This document shows positions 39,963 through 48,707 of a stretch of 64,000 nucleotides of DNA, piece by piece. The number at the start of each line of letters is the position of its first letter. The stretch's first letter is position 1. The position numbers were made by a program, and so were the translations under genes. The notes below the pieces were generated by a model that was not told the origin of the DNA, made no database searches, and saw only the letters and a list, made by a program, of their open reading frames with translations. This DNA comes from Catenulispora sp. MAP5-51. GTDB taxonomy: Bacteria > Actinomycetota > Actinomycetes > Streptomycetales > Catenulisporaceae. The stretch covers positions 248,001 through 312,000 of the forward strand of contig NZ_JBGCCH010000007.1 of the NCBI RefSeq assembly GCF_041261205.1, given 5' to 3'.

Positions 39963-41039
39963 ATGAGCCTGTTCCCCATCAGGCGACGAATACCCGAGCA
40001 CGCCCCGAGCCGCCGGCCGGGTCCCCGTCTGCGCGCGTTGCTGGGCGCCGTGGCACTGACCCTCACGGCTTTCGGCGCGGTCGGGGTGGTGGCCGCGCAG
40101 CAGGCCCGCGCCGACGGCACCTCCTCGCTGCCGACCTGTCCGTTCTGGACCAACGTCACCCCGCCCCCGCGCACCGACACCCCGTGGGTGCCGCCGTCGC
40201 AGACCGCTCAGCCCGTGGACTTCTCCGCGCGACTGGCCGCCCCCGGCGGCGTCACCGGCACCCTGACCGGCAGCCAGGTGAACATCACCTTCGACCGCGT
40301 GCCCGGGGCCCAGGCCTACCGGGTGTGGCGCAACGGCCAGGCCGTCGCCTGGGTCTCCGACTGGGGCCAGCCCGCCCTCACCGCGGTCGACACCGCGCCT
40401 TGTCAGAACGCTTACTACTCGTTCGAGGCGATGGCCGACCAGAGCGGGGCCGACTCCTCGCTGGGCCAGATGTCCGCGCCCTACCAGCTGGACTCCGACG
40501 GCGCGGTGGTGCCGTGGCAGACGCCGGTCGGCAGCACCATGACCATGATGGTGACGTCGTACAACGACGGCGGGGGCACGGCTTCGGGCTACAACGCGCA
40601 GCTCGGCGTGTGCGCGGTCGATCCGCGGGTGATCCCGTGGGGCACGTACTTCACGGTGCCCGGCTACGGCACCTGCTACGCCGCCGACATCGGCACCTGG
40701 ATCCAGAACAACACGGTCGACGTCTGGCTGCCCGGCTCGCAGGCGAACGGGTGGGGCGTGCAGCACCGCACGGTCACCATCCTCGCCAACCCGTTCAGCG
40801 GCCCGACGCCGCCGCCGTCCAGCTCGCCGCCATCGAGCTCGCCGCCGACCTCGCCGACGTCCCCGACCAGCTCCTCACCCGGCGCCTGCACCGCCGCGCC
40901 GTGGACCTCCGCCACGCCCTACAGCGGCGGCGCGACCGTCAGCTACGGCGGCCACACCTGGACCGCCAAGTGGTGGACCCAGGGCGACGTGCCCGGCGCC
41001 AACTCCCAGAACGTCTGGACGGATGACGGATCATGCTGA
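39963..41039 (+). CDS. Secreted 3D-domain protein with chitin-binding module
   Basis: 358 residues, GGGAG 7 bases before ATG. Signal peptide (ALLGAVALTLTAFGAVGVVA...ARA), then a fibronectin III-like region (GVTGTLTGSQVNITFDRVPG, RVWRNGQAV). Next comes a 3D domain (CAVDPRVIPWGTYFTVPGYG, YAADIGTWI, VDVWLP), whose conserved Asp residues are catalytic in MltA-type lytic transglycosylase folds. A Ser/Pro linker leads to a CBM5/12 chitin-binding module (WTSATPYSGGATVSYGGHTW, AKWWTQGDVPG). It may hydrolyse or loosen glycans on chitin or cell wall. It overlaps the chitinase gene by 7 bp (ATGCTGA), so the two are translationally coupled. Confidence 0.87.
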   Translation: MSLFPIRRRIPEHAPSRRPGPRLRALLGAVALTLTAFGAVGVVAAQQARADGTSSLPTCPFWTNVTPPPRTDTPWVPPSQTAQPVDFSARLAAPGGVTGTLTGSQVNITFDRVPGAQAYRVWRNGQAVAWVSDWGQPALTAVDTAPCQNAYYSFEAMADQSGADSSLGQMSAPYQLDSDGAVVPWQTPVGSTMTMMVTSYNDGGGTASGYNAQLGVCAVDPRVIPWGTYFTVPGYGTCYAADIGTWIQNNTVDVWLPGSQANGWGVQHRTVTILANPFSGPTPPPSSSPPSSSPPTSPTSPTSSSPGACTAAPWTSATPYSGGATVSYGGHTWTAKWWTQGDVPGANSQNVWTDDGSC

Positions 41040-42709
41040 GAACCCTGAGCGCCCTGAAAATCCTCCGCGGAAGTCTGATCGGCGCTCTCGGCGCCTGTGC
41101 CCTGCTGACCGGCAGCCTGACGCTCGCCGCCTCGCCGGCCGCCTCGGCGGCAGCTCCCACCGCAGCTCCCGCCGCCGCGACCCCGCTGCCCACCGCGGCC
41201 TACACCAAGATCTCCGACTGGGGCAGCGGCTTCCAGGCGCAGTACGTGATCACGAACCCGATGTCCGTCCCGCTGAACACCTGGTCGCTCCAGTTCAGCC
41301 TGCCGGCGACCGAGAAGATCACCAGCATGTGGGGCGGCACCGACACCGCGAGCGGCACCACGCACACCGTCGCCGCGCAGTCCTACGACACCACGATCGC
41401 CGCCGGGTCCTCGATCACCGTCGGCTTCGACGCGAGCTACTCGGGGACGTACGCGGACCCGTCCACCTGCAAGCTCAACTCAGACCCCTGTGACGGCAGC
41501 GCGGACGTCCAAGCCCCGTCCGCGCCGACCGGCCTGACCGCGCTGAGCACCACCTCGAGCGCGGCGTCCCTGTCCTGGACCGGATCCACCGACAACGTCT
41601 CGGTCGCCGGCTACAACGTGTATTCGGGGTCGGCGATCGTCGCCACCTCCCCGGGCACGGCGGCGACCGTCACGGGCCTGGCGCCCTCGACGTCCTACTC
41701 GTTCACCGTGCGCGCCTACGACGAGGCCGGGAACCTGTCGGCGCCCAGCGCCGCCGTCAGCGCCACCACCCTGCCGAACACCGGCGGCGGGCACCTGCCC
41801 GGCCTCGCGGCCCCGTTCGTCGACATCGGCGCCTGGCCCACCCCGAACCTGACGCAGATCGCCGAGACGACGGGCCTGCGCCAGTACTCCCTCGGCTTCA
41901 TCGTCAACGGCACCGCCGCCTGCACGCCGAGCTGGTTCAACGCCTACGCCATGAACGCCGGCTTCGAGCAGTCGGACATCGCGAGCCTGCGCGGCATCGG
42001 CGGCGACGTGAAGCCCTCCTTCGGCGGCGAGGCGGGCACCGAGCTGGCCCAGTCCTGCACGGACGTCCCGTCCCTGACCGCCGCCTACCAGTCGGCGATC
42101 ACGGCCTACAACCTGACCCAGATCGACTTCGACATCGAAGGCTCCGCGGTCGCCGACCCGGCCTCGATCGATCGCCGTTCCCAGGCCATCGCCGCCCTGC
42201 AGAGGACCGCGGCCGCGGCCGGCAAACCCCTCACCGTCACCCTGACCCTCCCGATCCTGCCCTCCGGCCTCACCTCCGACGGCCTCTCCGTGGTCCAGTC
42301 GGCCGTGAAGTACGGAGCCAAGATCACCCTGGTGAACGGCATGGCCATGGACTTCGGCGACATCGAGGCCCCCAACCCCAACGGCCAGATGGGCACCTAC
42401 GCCATCGACTCGGCGAAGTCCCTCTTCAACCAGCTGACACCCCTGTACCCGGCCCTCACCGCGGCGCAGGTCTGGAACATGGTCGGCGTCACCCCGATGA
42501 TCGGCCAGAACGACGACTCCTCGGAGGTCTTCTACCAGGCGGACATGCAGCAACTCCTCACCTTCGCCCAGCAGCAGCACCTCGGCGAGCTGGCGTTCTG
42601 GGACGTCACCCGCGACGGCAACGCCTGCACCGGCTCGCTGTCGAAGTGCACGGACATCACGCAGACGCCGTATGAGTTCTCGAAGATGATCGCGCCTTAC
42701 CAAGGCTGA
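41033..42709 (+). CDS. Secreted GH18 chitinase with CBM2 and fibronectin III
   Basis: 558 residues. Signal peptide, then a CBM2-type polysaccharide-binding module (KISDWGSGFQAQYVITNP, LNTWSLQFSLP, TCKLNSDPC). One fibronectin III domain follows (APTGLTALSTTSSAASLSW, SFTVRAYDEAGN). The C-terminal GH18 barrel contains VKPSFGGEAG and the catalytic DxxDxDxE-like strand NLTQIDFDIEGSA, with Glu as acid/base. Length and order match actinomycete endo-acting or exo-acting bacterial GH18 chitinases of the ChiC/ChiD-like group. Coupled to the upstream 3D/chitin-binding gene; control by chitin degradation products through DasR is likely from the dre site. Confidence 0.93.
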   Translation: MLRTLSALKILRGSLIGALGACALLTGSLTLAASPAASAAAPTAAPAAATPLPTAAYTKISDWGSGFQAQYVITNPMSVPLNTWSLQFSLPATEKITSMWGGTDTASGTTHTVAAQSYDTTIAAGSSITVGFDASYSGTYADPSTCKLNSDPCDGSADVQAPSAPTGLTALSTTSSAASLSWTGSTDNVSVAGYNVYSGSAIVATSPGTAATVTGLAPSTSYSFTVRAYDEAGNLSAPSAAVSATTLPNTGGGHLPGLAAPFVDIGAWPTPNLTQIAETTGLRQYSLGFIVNGTAACTPSWFNAYAMNAGFEQSDIASLRGIGGDVKPSFGGEAGTELAQSCTDVPSLTAAYQSAITAYNLTQIDFDIEGSAVADPASIDRRSQAIAALQRTAAAAGKPLTVTLTLPILPSGLTSDGLSVVQSAVKYGAKITLVNGMAMDFGDIEAPNPNGQMGTYAIDSAKSLFNQLTPLYPALTAAQVWNMVGVTPMIGQNDDSSEVFYQADMQQLLTFAQQQHLGELAFWDVTRDGNACTGSLSKCTDITQTPYEFSKMIAPYQG

Positions 42710-42738
42710 TCGCCGGACGCGCCCTCCGTCGAGGGCCG

Positions 42739-42776
42739 GTGGGGCGGGTGCGTATCAAGGCTCGTATCCGCCCCAC
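42739..42776 (+). terminator. Terminator after chitinase gene
   Basis: GTGGGGCGG and CCGCCCCAC form a perfect 9-bp stem with a 20-base loop. Confidence 0.6.
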
Positions 42777-42884
42777 AACGTAGCCCGTCTCCTCTTTCCA
42801 GCCGATACCCCGCCCGCGTCAGCCACACCAACCGGATCGTGCCGACGCTTCCGTAACGAACCTCCCCACGGGTAGACCTGTGGG

Positions 42885-43463
42885 GTGAGCGAGATTCCGA
42901 CCGAACCCGCATCCGAAAACCGTTCCGCTATCGAGACGTTCCTGCGCGACCGGGGTGCTGCCGCCATGGCGCACCCCGGTGGCACGTTGCTGGAGCACCT
43001 GATCCGCGTCAGCCGCCGACTCGCGGAATGGGGTGCCCGGCCCGAGGTGCAGATCGCAGCCCTCTGCCATGCGACCTATGGCACCGACGGCTTCGCCCCC
43101 TCCCTGCTGGACCTGACAGACCGCGCCGTCCTGACCGAGCTGGTCGGCGAGCGCACTGAAGCGCTGGTCTACCTTTACGCCAGCTGCGACCGGGCAGCCA
43201 CCTATCCGCGCCTTCGCGGCGGTGAGCGGCCTGTCTTCCGGGACCGGTTCACCGATGCCGATCTCCAGCCGGCCGCCGAGGACCTGCGCGCTTTCCTGGA
43301 GATCACCGCAGCGAACGAGCTCGATGTCTTCCGGCACAACGAGGAGCTGGCTACCCGCTACGGCCCGGCGATGTACCGGCTGCTGGAGCCGGTTCACTCG
43401 TTGCTGTCCGATGCCGCGTGGGACGCCGTGCGCCGTGATCTCGGGACGTCTTCCGAGGCCTGA
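42885..43463 (+). CDS. DUF6817-like (HD-type) protein
   Basis: 192 residues from a GTG. The pattern MAHPGGTLLEHLIRVSRRL, then IAALCHATYGTDGF, then YASCDRA recalls DUF6817/HD-like helical proteins with metal-binding His residues. The CHATYGT motif differs from a strict His-Asp pair, so phosphohydrolase activity is uncertain. An inverted repeat CCCCAC-N10-GTGGGG overlaps the bases just before and including the start codon, which could mask it in RNA. Monocistronic; the gap 42777-42884 shows nothing else. Confidence 0.7.
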   Translation: MSEIPTEPASENRSAIETFLRDRGAAAMAHPGGTLLEHLIRVSRRLAEWGARPEVQIAALCHATYGTDGFAPSLLDLTDRAVLTELVGERTEALVYLYASCDRAATYPRLRGGERPVFRDRFTDADLQPAAEDLRAFLEITAANELDVFRHNEELATRYGPAMYRLLEPVHSLLSDAAWDAVRRDLGTSSEA

Positions 43464-43482
43464 TACACCCGCCCGGCATCCC

Positions 43483-43540
43483 TTGACGGTCCCGGTGATG
43501 CTGCCTACTCTCCTAATTCAAGTTAGGAAAGGTTACTAAC
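43483..43540 (+). promoter_or_regulatory. Promoter and leader repeat for secreted lectin-domain gene
   Basis: TTGACG, 17-bp spacer, TACTCT, then GTTAG-GAAAGGTTA-CTAAC near the expected transcript start. I recall similar GTTAGGAAA...CTAAC leaders before secreted polysaccharide-degrading enzyme genes in actinomycetes. Confidence 0.55.
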
Positions 43541-43640
43541 GAAAAACGCGCGGCCCGGTTTTCCCCACCCGCACCTCCGCCCGGCCGCGCGGCTCTGGCG
43601 CATCCCGGCCCTGTCCTTCGGATGAAAGGGAAACCCCGCA

Positions 43641-45398
43641 ATGAAGATGTCCTGGCGACGCCTGGCCACCGGGCTCGCAGCCCTGTGCCTGGGCATCGGC
43701 GCGGCCCTCGGCCTGGTCGCCGCCCCGGCCCAGGCGGCGGCCTCGGCCACCACCCAGCAGACCTTCCTCACCTTCTACGGCTGGTGGGACAACACGCCGC
43801 CCGGCGGCGTCATCTCCTATCCGCAGATCCACCAGACCGCCGGCGGCACCGGCACCTACTCCGACCCGATCACCTTCGCCACCGACTCCAGCGAGCAGCC
43901 GCCCGGGACGATCGTCTACGTCCCGCGGGTCGGCAAGTACTTCATCATGGAGGACAGCTGCGAGGAGTGCAGCGCGGACTGGACAGGCCACGGGCCCAAC
44001 GGCGGTCCCAACCTGCGGCACCTGGACCTGTGGCTCGGCGGCCAGGGCGGCAGCGCCTTCTCGGCGATCGAGTGCGAGGACGCGCTGACCAACTACAACA
44101 ACGACGGCACGCCGAGCATGGAGCCGGTGATCGTGAACCCGCCGTCGAACGAGACGGTGACCTCCGAGCCGATCTTCAACACCGGCACAGGCGCGTGCTA
44201 CGGCGGCGCGAAGCCGACGATCACCGTCGGGCAGTACAAGAACGTCTCGACCGGCCTGTGCATGACCGACCCCAACGACAGCTCCACCGCCGGGGCGCTG
44301 CTGGTCACTTCCGCCTGTGACAGCTCGGCGGCCGGCCAGCGCTTCACGTTCGACGGCACGTTCCTGCAGATCAACAAGCTGTGCGCGGACTACTCGACGT
44401 CGCAGATCTCGATGCAGAAATGCACGGCGGGCCCGAGCCAGCAGTGGTCGTACAACACCGACCTGACGTTCACCGACATCCAATCCGGCAAGAAGTACAT
44501 CAACGACTCCTCGGGCAAGGTGAAGGCCGGCAGCAGCTCCAGCAGCACGAAGACCTGGACGTTCATCCCGGCCTCGACGACGGCGAACGACTTCTCCGTG
44601 GCGGCGAGCCCCGCGACGGCCTCGGTCACCGCCGGCGGCACCGCGACCGCCACCATCTCCACCGCCGTCACTGCGGGCAGCGCCGAGTCCGTCGCGCTGA
44701 GCGCCTCCGGCGGTCCGGCGGGCTCCACGGTCGGCTTCAGCCCGGCCTCGGTCACCTCCGGCGGCAGCTCGACCCTGAGTGTCGCGACGACCTCCACCAC
44801 CGCCGCCGGGACCTACACCATCACCGTCACCGGCACGGCCGCGTCGGGCACCCACACCGCCACCTACACGCTGACGGTGAACCCGACCTCCGGCGGTGGC
44901 GGCTGCACGGCGGCCCAGCTCCTGGTCAACCCCGGCTTCGAGAGCGGCGCGAGCACCGGCTGGACCGGCAGCTCGACCCTCGGCTTCAACCCGATCACCA
45001 ACAGCACGAGCGGCGAGCCCCCGCACGGCGGCTCCTGGGAGGCCTGGCTCAACGGCAACGGCAGCGCCGACACGGACACCGTCTCGCAGTCGGTGATCAT
45101 CCCCGCCGGCTGCACCGCCACCCTGTCGTACTGGCTGCACGTCGACACGACGGAGAGCACGACGACCGCGACGCCGGACACCTTCACCGTCCAGCTGATC
45201 GGCTCCTCCGGCAGTGTGCTGACGACGCTCGCGAGCTACAGCAACCTGAACAAGGCCAGCGGCTACACGCAGCACAGCAGCGACGTCTCGGCCTACGCCG
45301 GCCAGACCGTGACGCTGCGGTTCACGGGCAAGGAGACGGACACGAAGGGGGGAACCACGAGCTTCGTGCTGGACGACACGGCACTGAACACCAAGTAG
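43641..45398 (+). CDS. Secreted expansin/RlpA-like protein with ricin-type lectin and C-terminal binding domains
   Basis: 585 residues, signal peptide ending QAAASA. Residues ~40-190 have an RlpA/barwin-like double-psi barrel pattern (TFLTFYGWWDNTPPGGVISY, RVGKYFIMEDSCEECS). A ricin B-type trefoil follows (YKNVSTGLCMTDPNDSSTAG, SQQWSY). Next is an Ig-like domain (SVAASPATASVTAGGTATAT) and a C-terminal jelly-roll carbohydrate-binding domain (LLVNPGFESGASTGWTGSST, LRFTGKETDT). Such multi-domain secreted proteins bind plant or microbial polysaccharide. No clear catalytic residue set is visible. Its promoter carries a leader repeat. Confidence 0.75.
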   Translation: MKMSWRRLATGLAALCLGIGAALGLVAAPAQAAASATTQQTFLTFYGWWDNTPPGGVISYPQIHQTAGGTGTYSDPITFATDSSEQPPGTIVYVPRVGKYFIMEDSCEECSADWTGHGPNGGPNLRHLDLWLGGQGGSAFSAIECEDALTNYNNDGTPSMEPVIVNPPSNETVTSEPIFNTGTGACYGGAKPTITVGQYKNVSTGLCMTDPNDSSTAGALLVTSACDSSAAGQRFTFDGTFLQINKLCADYSTSQISMQKCTAGPSQQWSYNTDLTFTDIQSGKKYINDSSGKVKAGSSSSSTKTWTFIPASTTANDFSVAASPATASVTAGGTATATISTAVTAGSAESVALSASGGPAGSTVGFSPASVTSGGSSTLSVATTSTTAAGTYTITVTGTAASGTHTATYTLTVNPTSGGGGCTAAQLLVNPGFESGASTGWTGSSTLGFNPITNSTSGEPPHGGSWEAWLNGNGSADTDTVSQSVIIPAGCTATLSYWLHVDTTESTTTATPDTFTVQLIGSSGSVLTTLASYSNLNKASGYTQHSSDVSAYAGQTVTLRFTGKETDTKGGTTSFVLDDTALNTK

Positions 45399-45439
45399 GT
45401 CTCACGCATATCTGAGCCCTTTGATACCGGGGAACGAGA

Positions 45440-45467
45440 GCCCCGGGCCGGCTGACCGGCCCGGGGC
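45440..45467 (+). terminator. Terminator after lectin-domain gene
   Basis: Perfect 12-bp stem GCCCCGGGCCGG with loop CTGA. In the rest of 45399-45626 I see only the likely promoter of the next gene. Confidence 0.9.
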
Positions 45468-45626
45468 CTTCCGCTGTCCGGGCGCACTGTTGTGCGAGGT
45501 CGGAACACGGGAACGTTCCGAGTCGCCGTTCGGCCAGGCCAAAGCATTGTCTCGGGATCTGGCCCCCCGTGAGGATGTGGCCCGCCGGTTCGCCGGCGCC
45601 ATCGTCCCCACACGAAGGGCCAAGCT

Positions 45627-46493
45627 GTGAAACCGCGTAGCCGAATAACCCGCATCGAGATCGCCGCCGTGTCGGCCGTGGCGGTCGCGGGGGTCGCCCT
45701 CGCCGCCGGCACCGCGAACGCCGCGACCGCGAGCGCACCCGCGCCCATCAAGCTCACGTCGTCGGCCTGCCCGACCGACATCTCCTACGGCCAGCACTCC
45801 GGCTGCGTCACCGAGCTCCAGCAGCTGCTGAACAAGCACGGCGCCGGCCTGGCCGTCGACGGCGACTTCGGTCCGGCGACGCTGGCCGCGGTGAAGAGCT
45901 ACCAGGGCAGCCACGGCCTGTCCGTGGACGGCATCGTGGGCCCGAAGACCAAGGCCTCGCTCGAAGGCGGCGGCAGCACCCCGCCCCCGCCGCCCACCGG
46001 CGGCGGCGCGTCGAAGATCGTCTCCTTCGCGCAGGCCATCGAGGCCGGCAAGGCGGAGAAGGGCTGGGGCGGCGGCCGTGTGCCCTACGGCTGGGCCGGC
46101 GGCCACACCTCGACCCCGGGCCCGAGCCCGGCGGACTGCGGCGCCGCGGGGGGCGACCCGGCCTGCTGGACCGCCACCGCCAACCACACCCTGGGCCACA
46201 ACGGCCAGATCTCCGTGGACTGCTCCGGTTTCGTGCGCTGGGTCTACGACCTGGCCTACGGCCGCGACGTCCTCGGCTCCGACGCCACCTACGGCCAGAT
46301 CCGCGAGACCCACAAGGTCTCCAGCCCCGTGCCCGGCGACCTGGTCTTCTTCGGCAGCGGTCCGAGCAACCCGCACCACGTCGGCATCTACATCGGCGGC
46401 GGCAAGATGATCGACGCCCTGGAGACCGGCCGCTACATCGAGACCGACCCGGTCTCCGCCGGCGGCCAGCTCATCGGTTACTACCGCTTCTGA
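45627..46493 (+). CDS. Secreted peptidoglycan-binding NlpC/P60 endopeptidase
   Basis: 288 residues from a GTG. Signal peptide (SAVAVAGVALAAGTANA), then a PG_binding_1 module at ~45-113 (VTELQQLLNKHGAGLAVDGD, FGPATLAAVKSYQGSHGLSV), a Pro/Gly linker, and an NlpC/P60 domain with Cys199 in VDCSGFVRWVYD and His251 in HHVGIYIGGG. The enzyme should cleave stem peptides of peptidoglycan outside the cell. Its N-terminal ~80 residues differ at only four positions from those of the next gene's product, so the two arose by tandem duplication with replacement of the catalytic half. Confidence 0.9.
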   Translation: MKPRSRITRIEIAAVSAVAVAGVALAAGTANAATASAPAPIKLTSSACPTDISYGQHSGCVTELQQLLNKHGAGLAVDGDFGPATLAAVKSYQGSHGLSVDGIVGPKTKASLEGGGSTPPPPPTGGGASKIVSFAQAIEAGKAEKGWGGGRVPYGWAGGHTSTPGPSPADCGAAGGDPACWTATANHTLGHNGQISVDCSGFVRWVYDLAYGRDVLGSDATYGQIRETHKVSSPVPGDLVFFGSGPSNPHHVGIYIGGGKMIDALETGRYIETDPVSAGGQLIGYYRF

Positions 46494-46539
46494 TGTGGGC
46501 CCACCAGCTTCCCGCCGCGCAGCATTGAAAGGTTCTGAT

Positions 46540-47334
46540 ATGTACCTGGGCAACCACCGCGCGCCCCGCGTGCCCCGCGTCAGATTCGCCGTCGCCGCCT
46601 CGGTCGCGGCCGTCGCGGGGGTCGGCCTGGCCGCCGGAACCGCGACCGCCGCGACCGCCGCGAGCGCGCCGGCACCCATCAAGCTCACGTCGTCGGCCTG
46701 CCCGGCCGACATCTCCTACGGCCAGCACAGCGGCTGCGTCACCGAGCTGCAGGAACTGCTGAACAAGCACGGCGCCCATCTCGCTGTGGACGGCGACTTC
46801 GGCCCGGCCACGCTGGCTGCCGTGAAGAGCTACCAGTCCAGCCACGGCCTGTCCGTGGACGGCATAGTCGGCCCCAAGACCAAGGCCTCGCTGGAAGGCG
46901 GCAGCACTCCGCCCCCGCCGTCCGGCGGCCGGTCCACCAACTACGACTTCGCCCGCCTGGTCCTGGCCGACGGCGGCTGGGCGCAGAGCACGAACAACAT
47001 CACCACGATGGTGCAGTGGATGGCCAGCGAGGAGCCGCCGTCGCACTGGTGGGACCGCGACAACCCGCTGAACAACGGTTTCGGCTCCGGCGGCGGCGCG
47101 GGCCTGGGCTCGTACCCGAACCTGGTCGTGGCCGCGCACTACGTGGCCGCGAACCTGAACGGCGGCCCCGGCGACTACGGCCACATCACCGCCGACCTGC
47201 GGGCGTCCGCCTCCCCGGCGGTGACCGAGAAGGCGATCTGGAGCTCGCCGTGGGCCGCGTCCCACTACGGCTGGGGCCGTGACTTCTACCAGGGCCACGT
47301 GCCGACCGTCGCGGCTCCGTCGCAGGACTGGTAG
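46540..47334 (+). CDS. Secreted peptidoglycan-binding protein with lysozyme-like C-terminal domain
   Basis: 264 residues, GAAAGG 8 bases before ATG, 46 bp after the NlpC/P60 gene. Signal peptide and PG_binding_1 module nearly identical to that protein. The C-terminal half is different: NYDFARLVLADGGWAQSTNN, MASEEPPSHWWDRDNPLNNG, VVAAHYVAANL, SSPWAASHYGWGRDFY. The Glu-rich segment followed by NPLNN recalls lysozyme-fold muramidases or glucosaminidases, but catalytic residues are not proven. A remnant of a homologous 3' end lies at 1440-1535. Likely cleaves glycan strands while the neighbour cleaves peptides. Confidence 0.8.
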   Translation: MYLGNHRAPRVPRVRFAVAASVAAVAGVGLAAGTATAATAASAPAPIKLTSSACPADISYGQHSGCVTELQELLNKHGAHLAVDGDFGPATLAAVKSYQSSHGLSVDGIVGPKTKASLEGGSTPPPPSGGRSTNYDFARLVLADGGWAQSTNNITTMVQWMASEEPPSHWWDRDNPLNNGFGSGGGAGLGSYPNLVVAAHYVAANLNGGPGDYGHITADLRASASPAVTEKAIWSSPWAASHYGWGRDFYQGHVPTVAAPSQDW

Positions 47335-47354
47335 TCGCACGGCGAGTGGGAAGC

Positions 47355-47388
47355 GGGCTCCCGGTGCCGGAACAGGCATCGGGAGCCC
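47355..47388 (+). terminator. Terminator after the two peptidoglycan hydrolase genes
   Basis: 14-bp stem starting GGGCTCCCG with one G-T pair and a 6-base loop. Confidence 0.75.
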
Positions 47389-47432
47389 TGTGGTTTCGGG
47401 GATTGATCCTGGGATTGATCCATCTGTCAGTC

Positions 47433-47448
47433 TGACACATGTGTGTCA
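47433..47448. promoter_or_regulatory. Inverted repeat upstream of membrane HTH gene
   Basis: TGACACA-TG-TGTGTCA is a perfect 7-2-7 inverted repeat ~127 bp before the start of the HTH-membrane gene. A GACACA half-site recurs near 47522. It may be an autoregulatory operator. Confidence 0.4.
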
Positions 47449-47574
47449 TCCAAAGAGTTTGTAAACTGTTCCGCCAACATGGCGCTCCACAAGCAACCTG
47501 GGCCTTAGTGTGACTGACGGCCGACACATGGCTTTCTAGTAGCTGACGCGCATTGTTGATACGGGACGGGTGAC

Positions 47575-48624
47575 ATGGCCGCGCGCGCTTTGAAAGATCT
47601 TGATGATGCTGTGCCGCCCCTGACCCGGGCGTTGACCTTGATGATCCGGGCGGCGCACCAGAGTGCGGGTTCGCCGTCTTTCACGCTTCTGGACAGCCGC
47701 AATGCACGCGCCGGCCGGGGGACTTTGGCGAAGGCGACGCTTTCTCGCATTCTCACACCTGATCCCGCCGCAAAGGATCAAAGCCTGCCGGCGTGGTCCT
47801 ACTACGAGGGCCTGCTGGCCGCGGTGGATGTCGATCCGGCTCCGATTCATCCGCAATGGCAGGCCGCACAGGAGGAATGGCAGGCCAGGGCGCGGGGCGA
47901 GTCGCCGGAGTCCTCGGGGTCGCCGGAGTCATCGGGGCCAGAGGATCATTCGGGGTCGCAGGAGTCGCAGGACTCGCCAGAGCTGCCCGCTGTTCTTCAG
48001 CCGGTCTCGATGGGGCCCGCCCTCGTGGGGTCGGTGGTGGAACTGGAGCCCCGGCTGGAGCCCCGGATGGAGCCCGGCTACGCGGCGCAGCCCTCGCCCC
48101 GAACCGTGGCCACGCGTCGGCGGCGCTCGCTGCTGGTGCTGGCCTCGATCGTGGGTTCCGCCGCCGTGGTGGTGGCGGTCAGCGCGTTCGCCCTCATCGG
48201 CGGGTCCCAGTCCCAGTCTCCGTCTCCGTCCCAGTCGCGTCCCCAGCCGCAGGCCGCGCCCGCGTCGGCGCCGAAGGCGGCGCACCAGCCGACCGCCGTG
48301 CTGGTGACGGCGTCGCCGCCGACCACGGTCCTGGGCAAGATCGTGCGCACCTGGAACCAGGACGCGAACAACGGACGCGGCGGTTCGATCGGCGTCCTGG
48401 TGTTCCCGACGCCCTTCGCCCTCAACGGATCCAACGGACCGCGGCACGACGGCGACGTCGTCGAGGTCGTGTGCCACACCGCCCACGGCCGGATGATCCA
48501 CGAGCGGCTGGACGCCAAGCACGAGAACTCCACCGGGTGGTTCCAGATCTACTACGAGGACCGGCTGTGGTGGGTCCCCGATCACTACATCAGCGTTCCG
48601 GCCGGTGTGCCGTCTTGTTCGTGA
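47575..48624 (+). CDS. Membrane-anchored HTH protein with extracellular SH3-like domain
   Basis: 349 residues, ATG after GGGACGGGTGAC. The N-terminus resembles an actinobacterial XRE-type DNA-binding region (AHQSAGSPSFTLLDSRNARA, TLAKATLSRILTPDPA, WSYYEGLLAAVDVDPAPIHP). An acidic Ser/Glu/Gln linker follows (ESPESSGSPESSGPEDHSGS). A single membrane helix (LLVLASIVGSAAVVVAVSAF) and a Ser/Pro/Gln stalk lead to an external ~90-residue domain (VEVVCHTAHGRMIHERLDAK, WFQIYYEDRLWWVPDHYIS), typical of SH3-like wall-binding folds. This architecture suggests a one-protein sensor that reads the wall and acts on DNA. Confidence 0.72.
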   Translation: MAARALKDLDDAVPPLTRALTLMIRAAHQSAGSPSFTLLDSRNARAGRGTLAKATLSRILTPDPAAKDQSLPAWSYYEGLLAAVDVDPAPIHPQWQAAQEEWQARARGESPESSGSPESSGPEDHSGSQESQDSPELPAVLQPVSMGPALVGSVVELEPRLEPRMEPGYAAQPSPRTVATRRRRSLLVLASIVGSAAVVVAVSAFALIGGSQSQSPSPSQSRPQPQAAPASAPKAAHQPTAVLVTASPPTTVLGKIVRTWNQDANNGRGGSIGVLVFPTPFALNGSNGPRHDGDVVEVVCHTAHGRMIHERLDAKHENSTGWFQIYYEDRLWWVPDHYISVPAGVPSCS

Positions 48625-48707
48625 TCAGGTCTCTGACATGGTCTTAAGGCGACTCTCCGCAGATCGTTAGGACCGGTCCTCTCAGGGCCCTCATACGCTG
48701 ACGAGCC

